This document shows positions 34,941 to 44,384 of a DNA stretch of 64,000 bases, piece after piece. A program made the position numbers and the translations under genes. Origin of the DNA: Gallibacter sp963558965 (GTDB lineage Bacteria; Bacillota; Clostridia; Peptostreptococcales; Anaerovoracaceae); contig CAUWIT010000011.1 of the NCBI GenBank assembly GCA_963558965.1, positions 1 to 64,000 on the forward strand, written 5' to 3'. The notes under the pieces are model-generated. The model did not search any database and was not told the DNA's origin. It saw only the letters and a list, made by a program, of their open reading frames with translations. Within the stretch, counting starts at the first letter, position 1. Each line of letters opens with the position of its first letter.

Positions 34941-36335
34941 CTAATTGTTTTTTGATTTTTCGATTACTTCTTCAATTGTACCAACATTGAAAAAGGCTTG
35001 CTCTGGATACTGGTCCATTTCCCCATCGACAATTGCTTTGAAGCCTTTTATAGTTTCCTTCAAAGGCACGTATTTGCCACTAACACCTGTAAACTGTTCG
35101 GCAACAGAAAATGGCTGAGATAAAAATCTCTGTATCTTACGAGCTCTGGCTACAGTCTGTTTATCTTCTTCAGATAATTCTTCCATACCCAAGATAGCTA
35201 TAATATCTTGAAGCTCTTTGTACTTTTGAAGTAATTCTTGTACTTTACGAGCTACTTGATAATGCTCCTGGCCAACAATATCCGGCTCCAAAATTCGAGA
35301 TGTTGATTCAAGAGGATCAACTGCTGGATATATACCTTGCTCAACGATTTTTCTTGATAAAACAGTAGTTGCATCAAGATGTGAAAATGTTGTAGCAGGA
35401 GCTGGGTCAGTTAAGTCATCAGCAGGTACGTAAACGGCTTGTACAGAAGTTACAGAGCCATTTTTAGTTGATGCGATACGCTCCTGAAGTGCGCCCATTT
35501 CGTTTGCAAGTGTTGGCTGATATCCAACGGCAGAAGGCATACGGCCAAGTAGGGCAGATACTTCTGAACCAGCCTGAACAAAACGAAAGATATTGTCTAT
35601 AAATAGTAGTACGTTTTGATTCATTTCATCTCTAAAGTATTCGGCCATTGTTAAACCAGTTTCGGCAACTCTCATACGAGCACCAGGTGGTTCATTCATC
35701 TGTCCGAAAACTAGAGCAGTTTTGTTGATAACACCAGACTCGCCCATTTCTGTCCAAAGGTCATTACCTTCTCTTGAACGTTCGCCGACACCGGTGAAAA
35801 TTGAGTATCCACCGTGCTCAGTTGCAATATTGTGTATTAATTCTTGTATAAGTACAGTTTTACCTACACCAGCACCACCAAATAGACCAATTTTACCGCC
35901 TTTTGCGTATGGAGTTAAAAGGTCGATTACTTTGATACCAGTTTCAAGGATTTCAACTGCAGGATTTTGCTCTTCAAATGAAGGGGGATTTCTATGTATA
36001 CTCCAGTGTTCTGTATTTTCAGGAATGGCTTCTTGGTGGTCTATAGTCTCTCCTAGTACATTGAAAAGTCTGCCTAGGGTTTGCTCACCAACTGGCACTT
36101 TGATACCGTCTCCAGTAGCAGTAACAGTCATTCCTTTATATAGACCATCGCTAGATTGAAGCATGATGCAACGAGCAATATTATTGCCCATGTGCTGCGC
36201 AACTTCCATTACACATTTTTTTCCGTCATTGTCAACTGTAAGAGCGTCTTTGATATAAGGTAGTTGCTCATTATTTTCAAATTGTACATCTACTACAGGG
36301 CCCATAACCTGTAGGATTTTTCCTTTGCTTATCAT
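34941..36335 (-). CDS. atpD: F1Fo ATP synthase beta subunit
   Basis: 464 residues with the catalytic P-loop GGAGVGKTVLIQE, the GERSREGNDL motif and ALLGRMPSAVGYQPTL. It holds the catalytic sites. Three bases separate it from atpG. Confidence 0.98.
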   Translation of the reverse strand: MISKGKILQVMGPVVDVQFENNEQLPYIKDALTVDNDGKKCVMEVAQHMGNNIARCIMLQSSDGLYKGMTVTATGDGIKVPVGEQTLGRLFNVLGETIDHQEAIPENTEHWSIHRNPPSFEEQNPAVEILETGIKVIDLLTPYAKGGKIGLFGGAGVGKTVLIQELIHNIATEHGGYSIFTGVGERSREGNDLWTEMGESGVINKTALVFGQMNEPPGARMRVAETGLTMAEYFRDEMNQNVLLFIDNIFRFVQAGSEVSALLGRMPSAVGYQPTLANEMGALQERIASTKNGSVTSVQAVYVPADDLTDPAPATTFSHLDATTVLSRKIVEQGIYPAVDPLESTSRILEPDIVGQEHYQVARKVQELLQKYKELQDIIAILGMEELSEEDKQTVARARKIQRFLSQPFSVAEQFTGVSGKYVPLKETIKGFKAIVDGEMDQYPEQAFFNVGTIEEVIEKSKNN

Positions 36336-36338
36336 ATT

Positions 36339-37226
36339 TCACTTCCTTTGCTGAGCGTTGGCACCGGCAACAACTTCGGTTAATTCCTGAGTGATGTTAG
36401 CCTGCCTTACTCTGTTGTAAGTCATATTTAATTGGGATAGCATATCGTCGGCACTATCTGTGGCATTTTGCATAGCCATCATACGAGAACTGTGCTCACT
36501 ACAATAGGACTCTACCAAAGCACCGTATATGATGCCATTTATATAACTTGGTACGATACTATCCATAACTGCCCCAGGAGAAGGGTAAAAGCTTACACTG
36601 CCTTTGGCAAAATGCACATCGCAATATTGATTGAAAGCTCCCTTTTGAAGAGGCAATAATTTTATATGATCAGTTTCAGAGGAAACTGCATTTTTTACTT
36701 TTGTATATATAACATGGACTTCATCAAGTTCTCCTGATAAAAACAAATTTATTATTTCATTTGTAATTAAACGAGAACGGTGAAGTGTTGGATTTTGAAC
36801 AGTGTAGTGAAAATCCAAATCAAGTTCGTCTTTGTGAGACTTTGAAAAATGGTATCTACCTGATTCGCCAATCATAAACAATTTGTCGATACCTCCTTGG
36901 CTAATTAAGTTTTCAACCTCTTTGATAATATTGTGGTTGTAAGCTCCAGCAAGACCTTTATCGGAAGTGATGGCGATAATACCAATTTTTCTCTGATCCT
37001 TTGGAATAGCTTTGCGCTGATCAAAAAACTTGTTTTCTATTTCAGGCCAGTAACATAGTATTCGTGAAATTTCCTCTTGTACAGCAAAGAAAAAAGGTTC
37101 AGTTTTCGCTAGTTTTTCCTTTGCTTGTTTCATCTTTGATGATGAAATTAGATACATAGCGTTAGTAATTTTACGAGTTTCTTCAATACTGGCTATACGT
37201 TCTTTTATTTCTTTTGCGTTTGCCAT
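36339..37226 (-). CDS. atpG: F1Fo ATP synthase gamma subunit
   Basis: 295 residues with the conserved N-terminal helix (KEIKERIASIEETRKITNAM) and the C-terminal helix (RVRQANITQELTEVVAGA) that form the central shaft. Confidence 0.97.
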   Translation of the reverse strand: MANAKEIKERIASIEETRKITNAMYLISSSKMKQAKEKLAKTEPFFFAVQEEISRILCYWPEIENKFFDQRKAIPKDQRKIGIIAITSDKGLAGAYNHNIIKEVENLISQGGIDKLFMIGESGRYHFSKSHKDELDLDFHYTVQNPTLHRSRLITNEIINLFLSGELDEVHVIYTKVKNAVSSETDHIKLLPLQKGAFNQYCDVHFAKGSVSFYPSPGAVMDSIVPSYINGIIYGALVESYCSEHSSRMMAMQNATDSADDMLSQLNMTYNRVRQANITQELTEVVAGANAQQRK

Positions 37227-37243
37227 AAAAACACCCGCCTATC

Positions 37244-38746
37244 TTAAATATATGTTTCTTTAAAAGCATTGGCAGCATCTATAATAGCTTTTATTAAATC
37301 GTCGTTTAGTTCCTGTTTTTCATTGATTTCATCAACAATATCTCTATGAGCAACTTGGAAATGTTCAAGCATGTCGTTTTGGAATTTTTTAACGTTTTTA
37401 GTTTCGATGCCATCAAATACTTTGTGAGTAGCTGCGCACAATGTGATAACTTGCTTGTGCAATGACAATGGATTGCCAAGAGGCTGTTTTAACAGCTCAG
37501 TTAAGCAAGCACCATAATTCAACTGCGCCTTTGTGCTATCGTCTAAGTCAGAACTAAATTGTGTAAATGATTCAAGTTCTCTAGCCTGAGCCAAATCGAT
37601 ACGGATGCTACCAGCAGCTTTTTTCATAGCTTTACTTTGTGCTGCACCACCTACACGAGAAACAGAAAGTCCAACATTTACAGCAGGTCTCATACCTGCA
37701 TTGAAAAGGGAAGACTCCAAAAATATCTGACCATCTGTAATAGAAATGACATTTGTTGGTATATATGCAGACACATCTCCTGCTTGCGTTTCAATAATTG
37801 GAAGTGCAGTAATAGATCCACCACCTGCTTCTTCACTTAGTCTGCTACTTCTTTCAAGTAGACGAGAATGCAAGTAAAATACATCGCCAGGGTACGCTTC
37901 ACGTCCAGGGCTTCGGCCCAACAATAGTGAGATTGCACGATATGCAACAGCGTGCTTTGAAAGGTCATCGTAAACGATAAGCACATCTTTGCCATGATAC
38001 ATAAAATGTTCACCAAGGGCTGTTGCAGAGTATGGTGCGATGTACTGAAGTGGTGCACAATCGCTTGCAGTAGCGCAAACAATAGTAGTGTAATCCATAG
38101 CACCAGCTTTAGTTAAATTGTTAACAAGCTGGGCAACAGTTGAAGCCTTTTGTCCAATAGCAACATAGATACAAATAACATCTTTATCTCTTTGGTTGAT
38201 AATAGTATCAATAGCGATAGATGTTTTACCAGTCTGTCTGTCACCTATAATCAATTCTCTTTGTCCACGTCCAATAGGGAACATAGAATCGATAGATAGG
38301 ATACCTGTTTCAAGTGGCACAGAAACTGATTTTCTGTCTATGATGCCAGGAGCTTCGTTTTCAATAGGTCTGTAATCTTCTGCTTCTATTTCACCTTTGC
38401 CATCAATAGGTGAGCCTAGAGGATCTATAATTCGACCTATAAACTGAGAACCGACAGGTAAGCCAGCTCTTTTTTTAGTTCTAGAAACTTTAGTTCCTTC
38501 TTTTATATCTCTATCATCACCAAATAAGATGCAACCAACTTCTGTCTCCTTGATGTTTTGAACCATACCCTTAAGGCCATTCTCAAAAGTTAGGATTTCG
38601 CCGTACATGGCATTGTCTAGTCCGTAGATTGTGGCGATGCCGTCTCCAACTGAAATAACAGTGCCAGTTTCGTTGTGTTCACTTATTTGGTCGTAATTTT
38701 TAATCTCTTCTTTTATAATTGAAATAATTTTTTCTGAGTTAATCAT
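37244..38746 (-). CDS. atpA: F1Fo ATP synthase alpha subunit
   Basis: 500 residues with the non-catalytic P-loop GDRQTGKTSIAIDTI and SRVGGAAQSKAMKK. Full length, 9 bp after atpH. Confidence 0.98.
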   Translation of the reverse strand: MINSEKIISIIKEEIKNYDQISEHNETGTVISVGDGIATIYGLDNAMYGEILTFENGLKGMVQNIKETEVGCILFGDDRDIKEGTKVSRTKKRAGLPVGSQFIGRIIDPLGSPIDGKGEIEAEDYRPIENEAPGIIDRKSVSVPLETGILSIDSMFPIGRGQRELIIGDRQTGKTSIAIDTIINQRDKDVICIYVAIGQKASTVAQLVNNLTKAGAMDYTTIVCATASDCAPLQYIAPYSATALGEHFMYHGKDVLIVYDDLSKHAVAYRAISLLLGRSPGREAYPGDVFYLHSRLLERSSRLSEEAGGGSITALPIIETQAGDVSAYIPTNVISITDGQIFLESSLFNAGMRPAVNVGLSVSRVGGAAQSKAMKKAAGSIRIDLAQARELESFTQFSSDLDDSTKAQLNYGACLTELLKQPLGNPLSLHKQVITLCAATHKVFDGIETKNVKKFQNDMLEHFQVAHRDIVDEINEKQELNDDLIKAIIDAANAFKETYI

Positions 38747-38755
38747 TTTGATTTA

Positions 38756-39286
38756 CTACCTCCTGGTTAAATCTGTTTTTAACCTGTTTATACGACTTTT
38801 CATACTGTAGTCGTACTCCACGCCATCTACATGGAGTATAAAACCTGAAATTAATGTCTTGTCTTCAATAATTTGCCATAAAATATCTTTGCAGTTATGT
38901 TTTTTCGTGATAATTGCCTCCATCTTAGCAAGTTGCTCTTTTGTAGGAGGATTAACACAGTAAATAACAGCTTCAAGAGTTTTATTTTGAAGCAATATAA
39001 GATGTTCGCAAGCATTGAAAATTTCAAATAACATATCAAGGTCATCGTGAGAAATAACAATCTTTAAAAAGTTTTGTATAATCTTGTCGTTAAAGATTTT
39101 ATTTATCACATTTTCCTTTTGATCAAAAGGTGCAGCTGGATTGTTTAAAATAGCCATAAGCTCAGGAGTGTTTAAAAATACATCTCTCGTTTCATGGAGA
39201 TTTTCTTTTGTTATACCAAGTTCCATTAGAGCCTGGGCGTATCTTAAAGCTGCAGAGCTATATATTTTTCTATCATTTGATATCAT
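38756..39286 (-). CDS. atpH: F1Fo ATP synthase delta subunit
   Basis: 176 residues of the OSCP/delta family: N-terminal helical bundle (SSAALRYAQALMELG) and a C-terminal domain (DKTLISGFILHVDG). The ATG at 39286 is chosen; two GTG codons lie further upstream in the end of atpF. Overlap with atpF is 14 bp. Confidence 0.94.
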   Translation of the reverse strand: MISNDRKIYSSAALRYAQALMELGITKENLHETRDVFLNTPELMAILNNPAAPFDQKENVINKIFNDKIIQNFLKIVISHDDLDMLFEIFNACEHLILLQNKTLEAVIYCVNPPTKEQLAKMEAIITKKHNCKDILWQIIEDKTLISGFILHVDGVEYDYSMKSRINRLKTDLTRR

Positions 39287-39779
39287 CACTATCACCTGCT
39301 TCCTCTATAAACTTGTCGTATGCAGATTTGTCATTAGCATTGTCGCTGTTTTCAATTGCAAGTTTTGTAGCCATATCGCAAGCAAGTTCAATAATTTGAG
39401 ATTTTGCTTCTCGAAGAGCTTTCTCTTGTTCAAGTTTAGCAGTTTTGTGAGCATCTTCAATTATTTTTTGAGCCTCATGATTAGCTTGAGCCACAGTTTC
39501 GTTATATTGTAGATCAGCATTTTTCTTTGAAGTTTCTACAATATTTTTAGCTTCATTTTGAGCGTTAGCAAGTTTTTCGTCGTACTCCTTTTTTAGAGCA
39601 TCGGCCTGGGAATGACTTGTTCGCGCATTTTCAAGGCTTTCGTTAATCATGTCTTCACGTTTTTTCATAACATTTAGTACTGGTTTTAGTAAAAACTTTT
39701 TTAATAAAACACATAGTATTAAAAGATTTATAATATTGAAGAGAAGATTAAAATCCAATTTTAACAATTTGGATACCAC
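39273..39779 (-). CDS. atpF: F1Fo ATP synthase b subunit
   Basis: 168 residues: one N-terminal membrane helix (residues ~10-30) and a long charged coiled-coil stalk. It links Fo to F1 through delta. A single b gene is present. Confidence 0.95.
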   Translation of the reverse strand: MVSKLLKLDFNLLFNIINLLILCVLLKKFLLKPVLNVMKKREDMINESLENARTSHSQADALKKEYDEKLANAQNEAKNIVETSKKNADLQYNETVAQANHEAQKIIEDAHKTAKLEQEKALREAKSQIIELACDMATKLAIENSDNANDKSAYDKFIEEAGDSDDIK

Positions 39780-39791
39780 CTTTCTCGTTTA

Positions 39792-40016
39792 CTATTTTAG
39801 GAATAAGATAATTAGTATAGCGATGATGAAGCCGTAAATAGCAGTAGCTTCAGCAAGAGCAGCACCTAAAATAAATGTTTTATTAATTTTCTTTTCTGCT
39901 TCTGGTTGTCTAGCAATAGCTTCTGAAGCTTTACCAGCTGCAATACCTATACCTATACCAGCGCCAAGACCAGTTAAAACAGCAATACCTGCACCAATTG
40001 CAATAATAGTTCCCAT
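39792..40016 (-). CDS. atpE: F1Fo ATP synthase c subunit, proton-type ligands
   Basis: 74 residues, a helical hairpin with the RQPEA polar loop. The ion-carrying carboxylate is Glu56 in ALAEATAIYG. Aligned by eye to the Ilyobacter Na+ c subunit, the Gln ligand of helix 1 is Ile23 and the Ser that follows the Glu is Ala57. The sodium ligand set is thus incomplete, which favours protons. Confidence 0.96.
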   Translation of the reverse strand: MGTIIAIGAGIAVLTGLGAGIGIGIAAGKASEAIARQPEAEKKINKTFILGAALAEATAIYGFIIAILIILFLK

Positions 40017-40039
40017 AATAATTTCTCCTTTTCTTTTTA

Positions 40040-40762
40040 TTATTCCATTTCTTCATTCATAAATAAGGCTGTTAAAAATACAAATATGTAAGCCTGTAGC
40101 AAACCATCGAATATATCGAAATAAAAACTAAATGGTATTGGTAGTATTAGAGGAACGATGTATTTTATAAGTTCCATAATTACGAAAGCTCCTAAAATGT
40201 TACCAAATAGTCGCATACATAGTGATAATGGTCTAATCACTATTTCAAGTACATTTAGCGGTGCGACTATACCTACTGGCTCAGCAAAATGTTTGGCCCA
40301 ATGCTTAACCCCATTTTTGTGTATACCCGAATACTCGATTAAAAACATACTCATAATAGCAAGTCCAGCAGTTACATTTAAGTCTTTTGTTGGAGGTTTA
40401 AAACCTAGCATACCCACAAATGTATTTGAAACGGCTAAATAGAGTATAACGGTTATCAAATAAGGTATATAGCGCCTATTTTCTTTGCCAAAGATGTCCT
40501 CAAAAAAGTTGTATGCCCAAGTTATAGCGCTTTCAAGTAGCAACTGTATTTTGCCTGGGTTTTCCACTTTTAGATTACGAGTTAGCAAAATGGAAATGAT
40601 GACTAAAGCGGCCATGATAATCCACGTTACAACGGTGGATTCATTTACGGAGATCCCACCGAAAACAGGTATGGTAAATACTGTTTCACAGTTAAGCTCT
40701 TCCATCAATGTTTCTGTTAAGTTTCCCGTAAAATCACCCTCTTTACTTTTTTTTACATACAT
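40040..40762 (-). CDS. atpB: F1Fo ATP synthase a subunit
   Basis: 240 residues with five or six membrane helices. Conserved PLSLCMRLFGNILGAFVIM holds the essential Arg, and the final GLLQAYIFVFLTALFMNEEM is typical. First gene of the operon atpBEFHAGDC; no atpI is visible upstream. A TTGATA/TATAAT pair with 19 bp spacing upstream (near 40834-40864) may be the promoter. Confidence 0.95.
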   Translation of the reverse strand: MYVKKSKEGDFTGNLTETLMEELNCETVFTIPVFGGISVNESTVVTWIIMAALVIISILLTRNLKVENPGKIQLLLESAITWAYNFFEDIFGKENRRYIPYLITVILYLAVSNTFVGMLGFKPPTKDLNVTAGLAIMSMFLIEYSGIHKNGVKHWAKHFAEPVGIVAPLNVLEIVIRPLSLCMRLFGNILGAFVIMELIKYIVPLILPIPFSFYFDIFDGLLQAYIFVFLTALFMNEEME

Positions 40763-40888
40763 AAATTACTCCCATTTTTTTCAAATGTCAACGAAAACAA
40801 TCTTACAAAATCGTTATATACATATTATTAATTATTATAGGTGATAGGGTATAGAAAATATCAATAGTTAAAAGAATAAATGGGCATT

Positions 40889-40920
40889 GAAAAACCCCTT
40901 GGATAGTTTAATCCAAGGGG
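40889..40920 (-). terminator. terminator after the patatin gene
   Basis: CCCCTTGGAT/ATCCAAGGGG (40895-40904 with 40911-40920) is a perfect 10-bp stem, followed on the minus strand by five T. Confidence 0.88.
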
Positions 40921-40928
40921 CCTTTAAA

Positions 40929-42143
40929 TTAATCTTCCAGTAGTCCTTTCATAACGATATATCTAGCTGCTAAAATCTCTTTGCTAAGGACATCACGCAC
41001 TGCTTTTATATTAAATTTTGAATTTTCACCTTTATCTCTAAGTTCTTCAGCTATAAATGCAACTAAAGTTTTGCTGTCCACTTTTTTATTTAGACCGGCA
41101 AATTTGCTCTTTATCAATTCCCAGTTAGGTACTCCTATTGGACCGTTGATTTTAAGAGGGTTGCGGTGTAAGTTTACTTGAGCATCTAGGACTTTTACTT
41201 TAAGTTCTTGGTCTAGAGTTTTCGGTGTGTAGATTTCACGACCATCAACTGCAAATATTGAAGCAGCAGCTTCGGCAAATGGTAACATTTCATGTTCGAT
41301 AGAACCTTTTTTAAATGAATATATTTCTCCATCGATTTTGTCAAAAGCTCGTAAACCGTCTAAGTAACCGTATCGCAAGTTGTTTTTTGCCACTTCCGGG
41401 TTAAATGATAAAAAGTTTCCAAGGTCAAAACCTGCTCGTATCAGTTTAAAATCTGTATTGGTTTGTGCATATTTAAGTTCTTCTTCGTTAACTCTGCCTA
41501 CAGCTTGTAAGTCTACAGCTATGATACGCTCTGCACCCTTCGAAAGAGCCATTCCTATAGGAAGGTTATCCGTATATCCACCATCCACAAATTTCTTGTC
41601 GCCAATCTGGCAAGTTTGAGCCACAGGGAAACAAGATGCACTCGCCTGGATGTATTTGTGCAACTGACCTTTTGGGATATCTTCAGTGTACAGCTTGTAT
41701 GGCTCGAAATTAGGTAGAGACGTAGTTACCATACCGTATTGAACTTTTGATTTTCTAAATTTATCCTCATCTATATATTTTTTTAGTATGTTGTACATGC
41801 CATTGCTGCCAGCACCGCCTTTAGTAATGACTTCACGAGCGTAGCCGTAGGCTTCTTCCATAGAGATGCCAAACAGATTGCCACTGCCTTTTTCAAGGGA
41901 CTTATCGTCAGGAGAAATATCGAAAATTTCTTCGGTATCAAGCTCAGTCCAAAGCTTTTCGGCGCTTTCTATGTCATTTAAAACTACCATTGTAGCATTT
42001 ATAGCACCTACGGAAGTTCCAAATATCATATTTGGTTTAATACCGACTTCACGAAGACCCTTCCAAACGCCTATTTGATAGCTGCCACGACTGCCGCCAC
42101 CGCTAAAGATAAATGCTGTTTTAGGTTTATTAAAAAAAGCCAT
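40929..42143 (-). CDS. patatin-like phospholipase
   Basis: 404 residues. The oxyanion motif GGGSRGSYQ, the nucleophile elbow GTSVG (Ser44) and the DGG motif (VDGGYTDN) of the Ser-Asp dyad are intact. There is no signal peptide, so it is a cytoplasmic or membrane-associated acyl hydrolase. The C-terminal 150 residues lie outside the patatin fold. Single gene. Confidence 0.9.
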   Translation of the reverse strand: MAFFNKPKTAFIFSGGGSRGSYQIGVWKGLREVGIKPNMIFGTSVGAINATMVVLNDIESAEKLWTELDTEEIFDISPDDKSLEKGSGNLFGISMEEAYGYAREVITKGGAGSNGMYNILKKYIDEDKFRKSKVQYGMVTTSLPNFEPYKLYTEDIPKGQLHKYIQASASCFPVAQTCQIGDKKFVDGGYTDNLPIGMALSKGAERIIAVDLQAVGRVNEEELKYAQTNTDFKLIRAGFDLGNFLSFNPEVAKNNLRYGYLDGLRAFDKIDGEIYSFKKGSIEHEMLPFAEAAASIFAVDGREIYTPKTLDQELKVKVLDAQVNLHRNPLKINGPIGVPNWELIKSKFAGLNKKVDSKTLVAFIAEELRDKGENSKFNIKAVRDVLSKEILAARYIVMKGLLED

Positions 42144-42266
42144 AGTTAAATTACCTCTGCTTTCTTGTAGGTTTTCCCATTAATTATTAACTAATAGTTT
42201 ACCACATGTGGTATAATAAAGGGATAAAATTATGGAATTAATTATACAAATTTGGAGGTATCAACC

Positions 42267-43016
42267 ATGACAGATAAAAATATAGATGCTTTAAAAGAGA
42301 TTATAGAAAATAGCAAAAAAATAGTTTTTTTCGGTGGAGCAGGAGTATCAACAGAAAGCAATATTCCGGATTTTAGATCTGAAACTGGTCTATATAACGC
42401 TCAGCAAAGCTACGGCAGATCACCTGAAGAATTATTGTCTCACACTTTTTTTATGAATAACACAGAGACTTTTTTCGACTATTACAAAAACAATTTAATT
42501 TACAAAGATGCACAGCCAAACAGAGCTCACAAGGCCCTTGCAGAGTTAGAAAAACAAGGAAAACTAACTGCTGTAGTTACACAGAATATCGATGGACTTC
42601 ATCAGCTTGCAGGAAGCAAAACAGTTTACGAGCTTCACGGTTCAGTTCTTAGAAATACTTGTATGAAGTGCGGTAAACATTTTGAACTTGATTATCTTTT
42701 AGATGAAAACAACTGTGAAAATATGGTGCCAAAGTGTGACAAGTGCGGTGGTATTGTAAAACCAGATGTAGTTTTGTATGAAGAGGCTCTTGACGAAAGC
42801 CAAATCGTAGGCGCAGTTAACGCTATTTCTCAGGCGGACACATTGATTGTTGGAGGCACTTCATTAGTTGTATATCCTGCCGCTGGACTGATCCAGTATT
42901 TCAGAGGCAAAAATTTAGTTTTAATCAATAAGTCAAAAACTCAGTACGACAACAAAGCAGACCTTGTTATTAACGATTCTATCGGCAAGGTTTTAGGAGA
43001 TGTTGTTGGAGTTTAA
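42267..43016 (+). CDS. NAD-dependent protein deacylase (sirtuin)
   Basis: 249 residues. NAD-binding GAGVSTESNIPDFR, catalytic region QNIDGLHQLAG and ELHGS, and four zinc Cys (CMKC, CDKC). It removes acyl groups from lysine using NAD+. The ATG at 42267 has TTGGAGG 8 bp upstream; the TTG within that site is not the start. First of four genes in the plus direction. Confidence 0.93.
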   Translation: MTDKNIDALKEIIENSKKIVFFGGAGVSTESNIPDFRSETGLYNAQQSYGRSPEELLSHTFFMNNTETFFDYYKNNLIYKDAQPNRAHKALAELEKQGKLTAVVTQNIDGLHQLAGSKTVYELHGSVLRNTCMKCGKHFELDYLLDENNCENMVPKCDKCGGIVKPDVVLYEEALDESQIVGAVNAISQADTLIVGGTSLVVYPAAGLIQYFRGKNLVLINKSKTQYDNKADLVINDSIGKVLGDVVGV

Positions 43017-43049
43017 ATAAATGAAAATCAATAAGAAAGGAAGTAATCT

Positions 43050-43835
43050 ATGAACATATTAGTAGCAAATGACGATGGGATAAAAGCCCAGGGGCTGCAA
43101 GAACTTGTGGAATCCCTGTCGAAAGTAGGCGATGTTTATGTTGTAGCTCCAGACTCTCAGAGAAGTGGAGCAAGTCATAGTATAACTATGAATAAAAAAT
43201 TGTATTTTACAAGAATGACTGTTTCTGGTGCCAAACTTGCTTACGCCTTTACAGGTACTCCTGCTGATTGCGTAAAGATGGGCGTTGCCCTTTTCGAAAG
43301 AGACGGCATCAATATCGACTGTGTCGTTTCAGGTATTAACCACGGAGGAAACCTTGGAACAGATACACTTTACAGCGGAACAGTTGGAGCAGCTAGAGAA
43401 GGTTATATAAATAACAAAGTTTCTCTTGCAGTTTCTGTCAACAGTCACGAAGTGGAAAACGGATTTGATTATGCTTGCAAATTGGCAGTAGATACAGTAA
43501 AAGGCCTAAAGGAAAAATGGTCAGAAGTCAAACCTTGTGTGCTTAATATAAATATACCTGATTTGCCTGCTGAAAAAATAAAAGGTTTAAAAATTACAAA
43601 ATTGGGCATAAGAGATTACGACAATTGGTTCGAACCAGTTGTTATAGACGAAAACAAAATAGAAATTTGCTATGGAGGTAAACCGATTTCATTTGATGAA
43701 GAGGATTCTAACAGAGCTGAAATAGCAGATGTTATCGCTATGGATTTAGGTTATGCAACTGTAACTCCACTAAAAAGCGATTTAACTTATGATGATATTT
43801 TAGATAAAGAAATTTGGGGGATTTACAATGAATAA
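43050..43835 (+). CDS. surE: 5'/3'-nucleotidase SurE
   Basis: 261 residues. The metal site starts with NDDG (Asp8, Asp9), then SGINHGGNLGTD and SGTVGAAREG. It removes phosphate from nucleoside monophosphates. It overlaps the next gene by 8 bp. Confidence 0.95.
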   Translation: MNILVANDDGIKAQGLQELVESLSKVGDVYVVAPDSQRSGASHSITMNKKLYFTRMTVSGAKLAYAFTGTPADCVKMGVALFERDGINIDCVVSGINHGGNLGTDTLYSGTVGAAREGYINNKVSLAVSVNSHEVENGFDYACKLAVDTVKGLKEKWSEVKPCVLNINIPDLPAEKIKGLKITKLGIRDYDNWFEPVVIDENKIEICYGGKPISFDEEDSNRAEIADVIAMDLGYATVTPLKSDLTYDDILDKEIWGIYNE

Positions 43836-44379
43836 ACTTTTAATCGATAGAAATGATGCAATTGCAGTATGTGTAGATTTTCAGACAAGTTTGGTAGATG
43901 CAGTGTGCAATGCAAAAGAGATGAAAGATAAAACAGTACGCATGTGCAAATGCCTAAAGGAAATGGGAGTGCCATTCCTAGTTAGCCAGCAGTACACAAA
44001 AGGTTTAGGGGATACAGACAAAGATATAAAAGAAGCCATCGGGGACTTCGAACACGTTGAAAAAATGACATTTAGCTGTGTTAAAAACCCTGAGTTTATG
44101 AAAAGACTAGAAGCAAGCGGCAAAAAAACAGTTATTTTATGCGGTATTGAGTCACATATTTGCGTGATGCAAACTGCCCTAGAACTTAAGGAGCTTGGGT
44201 ACAATGTGTGGCTTATAGCTGATTGTTGTTCATCTAGAACAGCTGCAGACAAGGAAAATGCAATTAGACGTATGATTCATAGTGGTGTCAACGTGACTAC
44301 TTACGAATCAGCAATATATGAAATGTTAGGAAGCGCTTTGGAACCCGAATTCAAAGCAATATCAAGGATAGTGAAGTAG
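43828..44379 (+). CDS. isochorismatase-family cysteine hydrolase
   Basis: 183 residues. The triad is Asp in CVDFQ, Lys in the VEKMTFS segment and Cys in GIESHICVMQTAL. Family members hydrolyse amides (nicotinamide, ureidoacrylate) or isochorismate. Its position next to a sirtuin, which releases nicotinamide, makes a nicotinamidase-like role attractive but unproven; the usual nicotinamidase metal-site residues are not obvious. Confidence 0.88.
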   Translation: MNKLLIDRNDAIAVCVDFQTSLVDAVCNAKEMKDKTVRMCKCLKEMGVPFLVSQQYTKGLGDTDKDIKEAIGDFEHVEKMTFSCVKNPEFMKRLEASGKKTVILCGIESHICVMQTALELKELGYNVWLIADCCSSRTAADKENAIRRMIHSGVNVTTYESAIYEMLGSALEPEFKAISRIVK

Positions 44380-44384
44380 GTAGT

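Noticed and set aside
39792..40016. Sodium-type ATP synthase c subunit
   Set aside because: Key sodium ligands are replaced by Ile and Ala; only the Glu carboxylate and one Thr remain.
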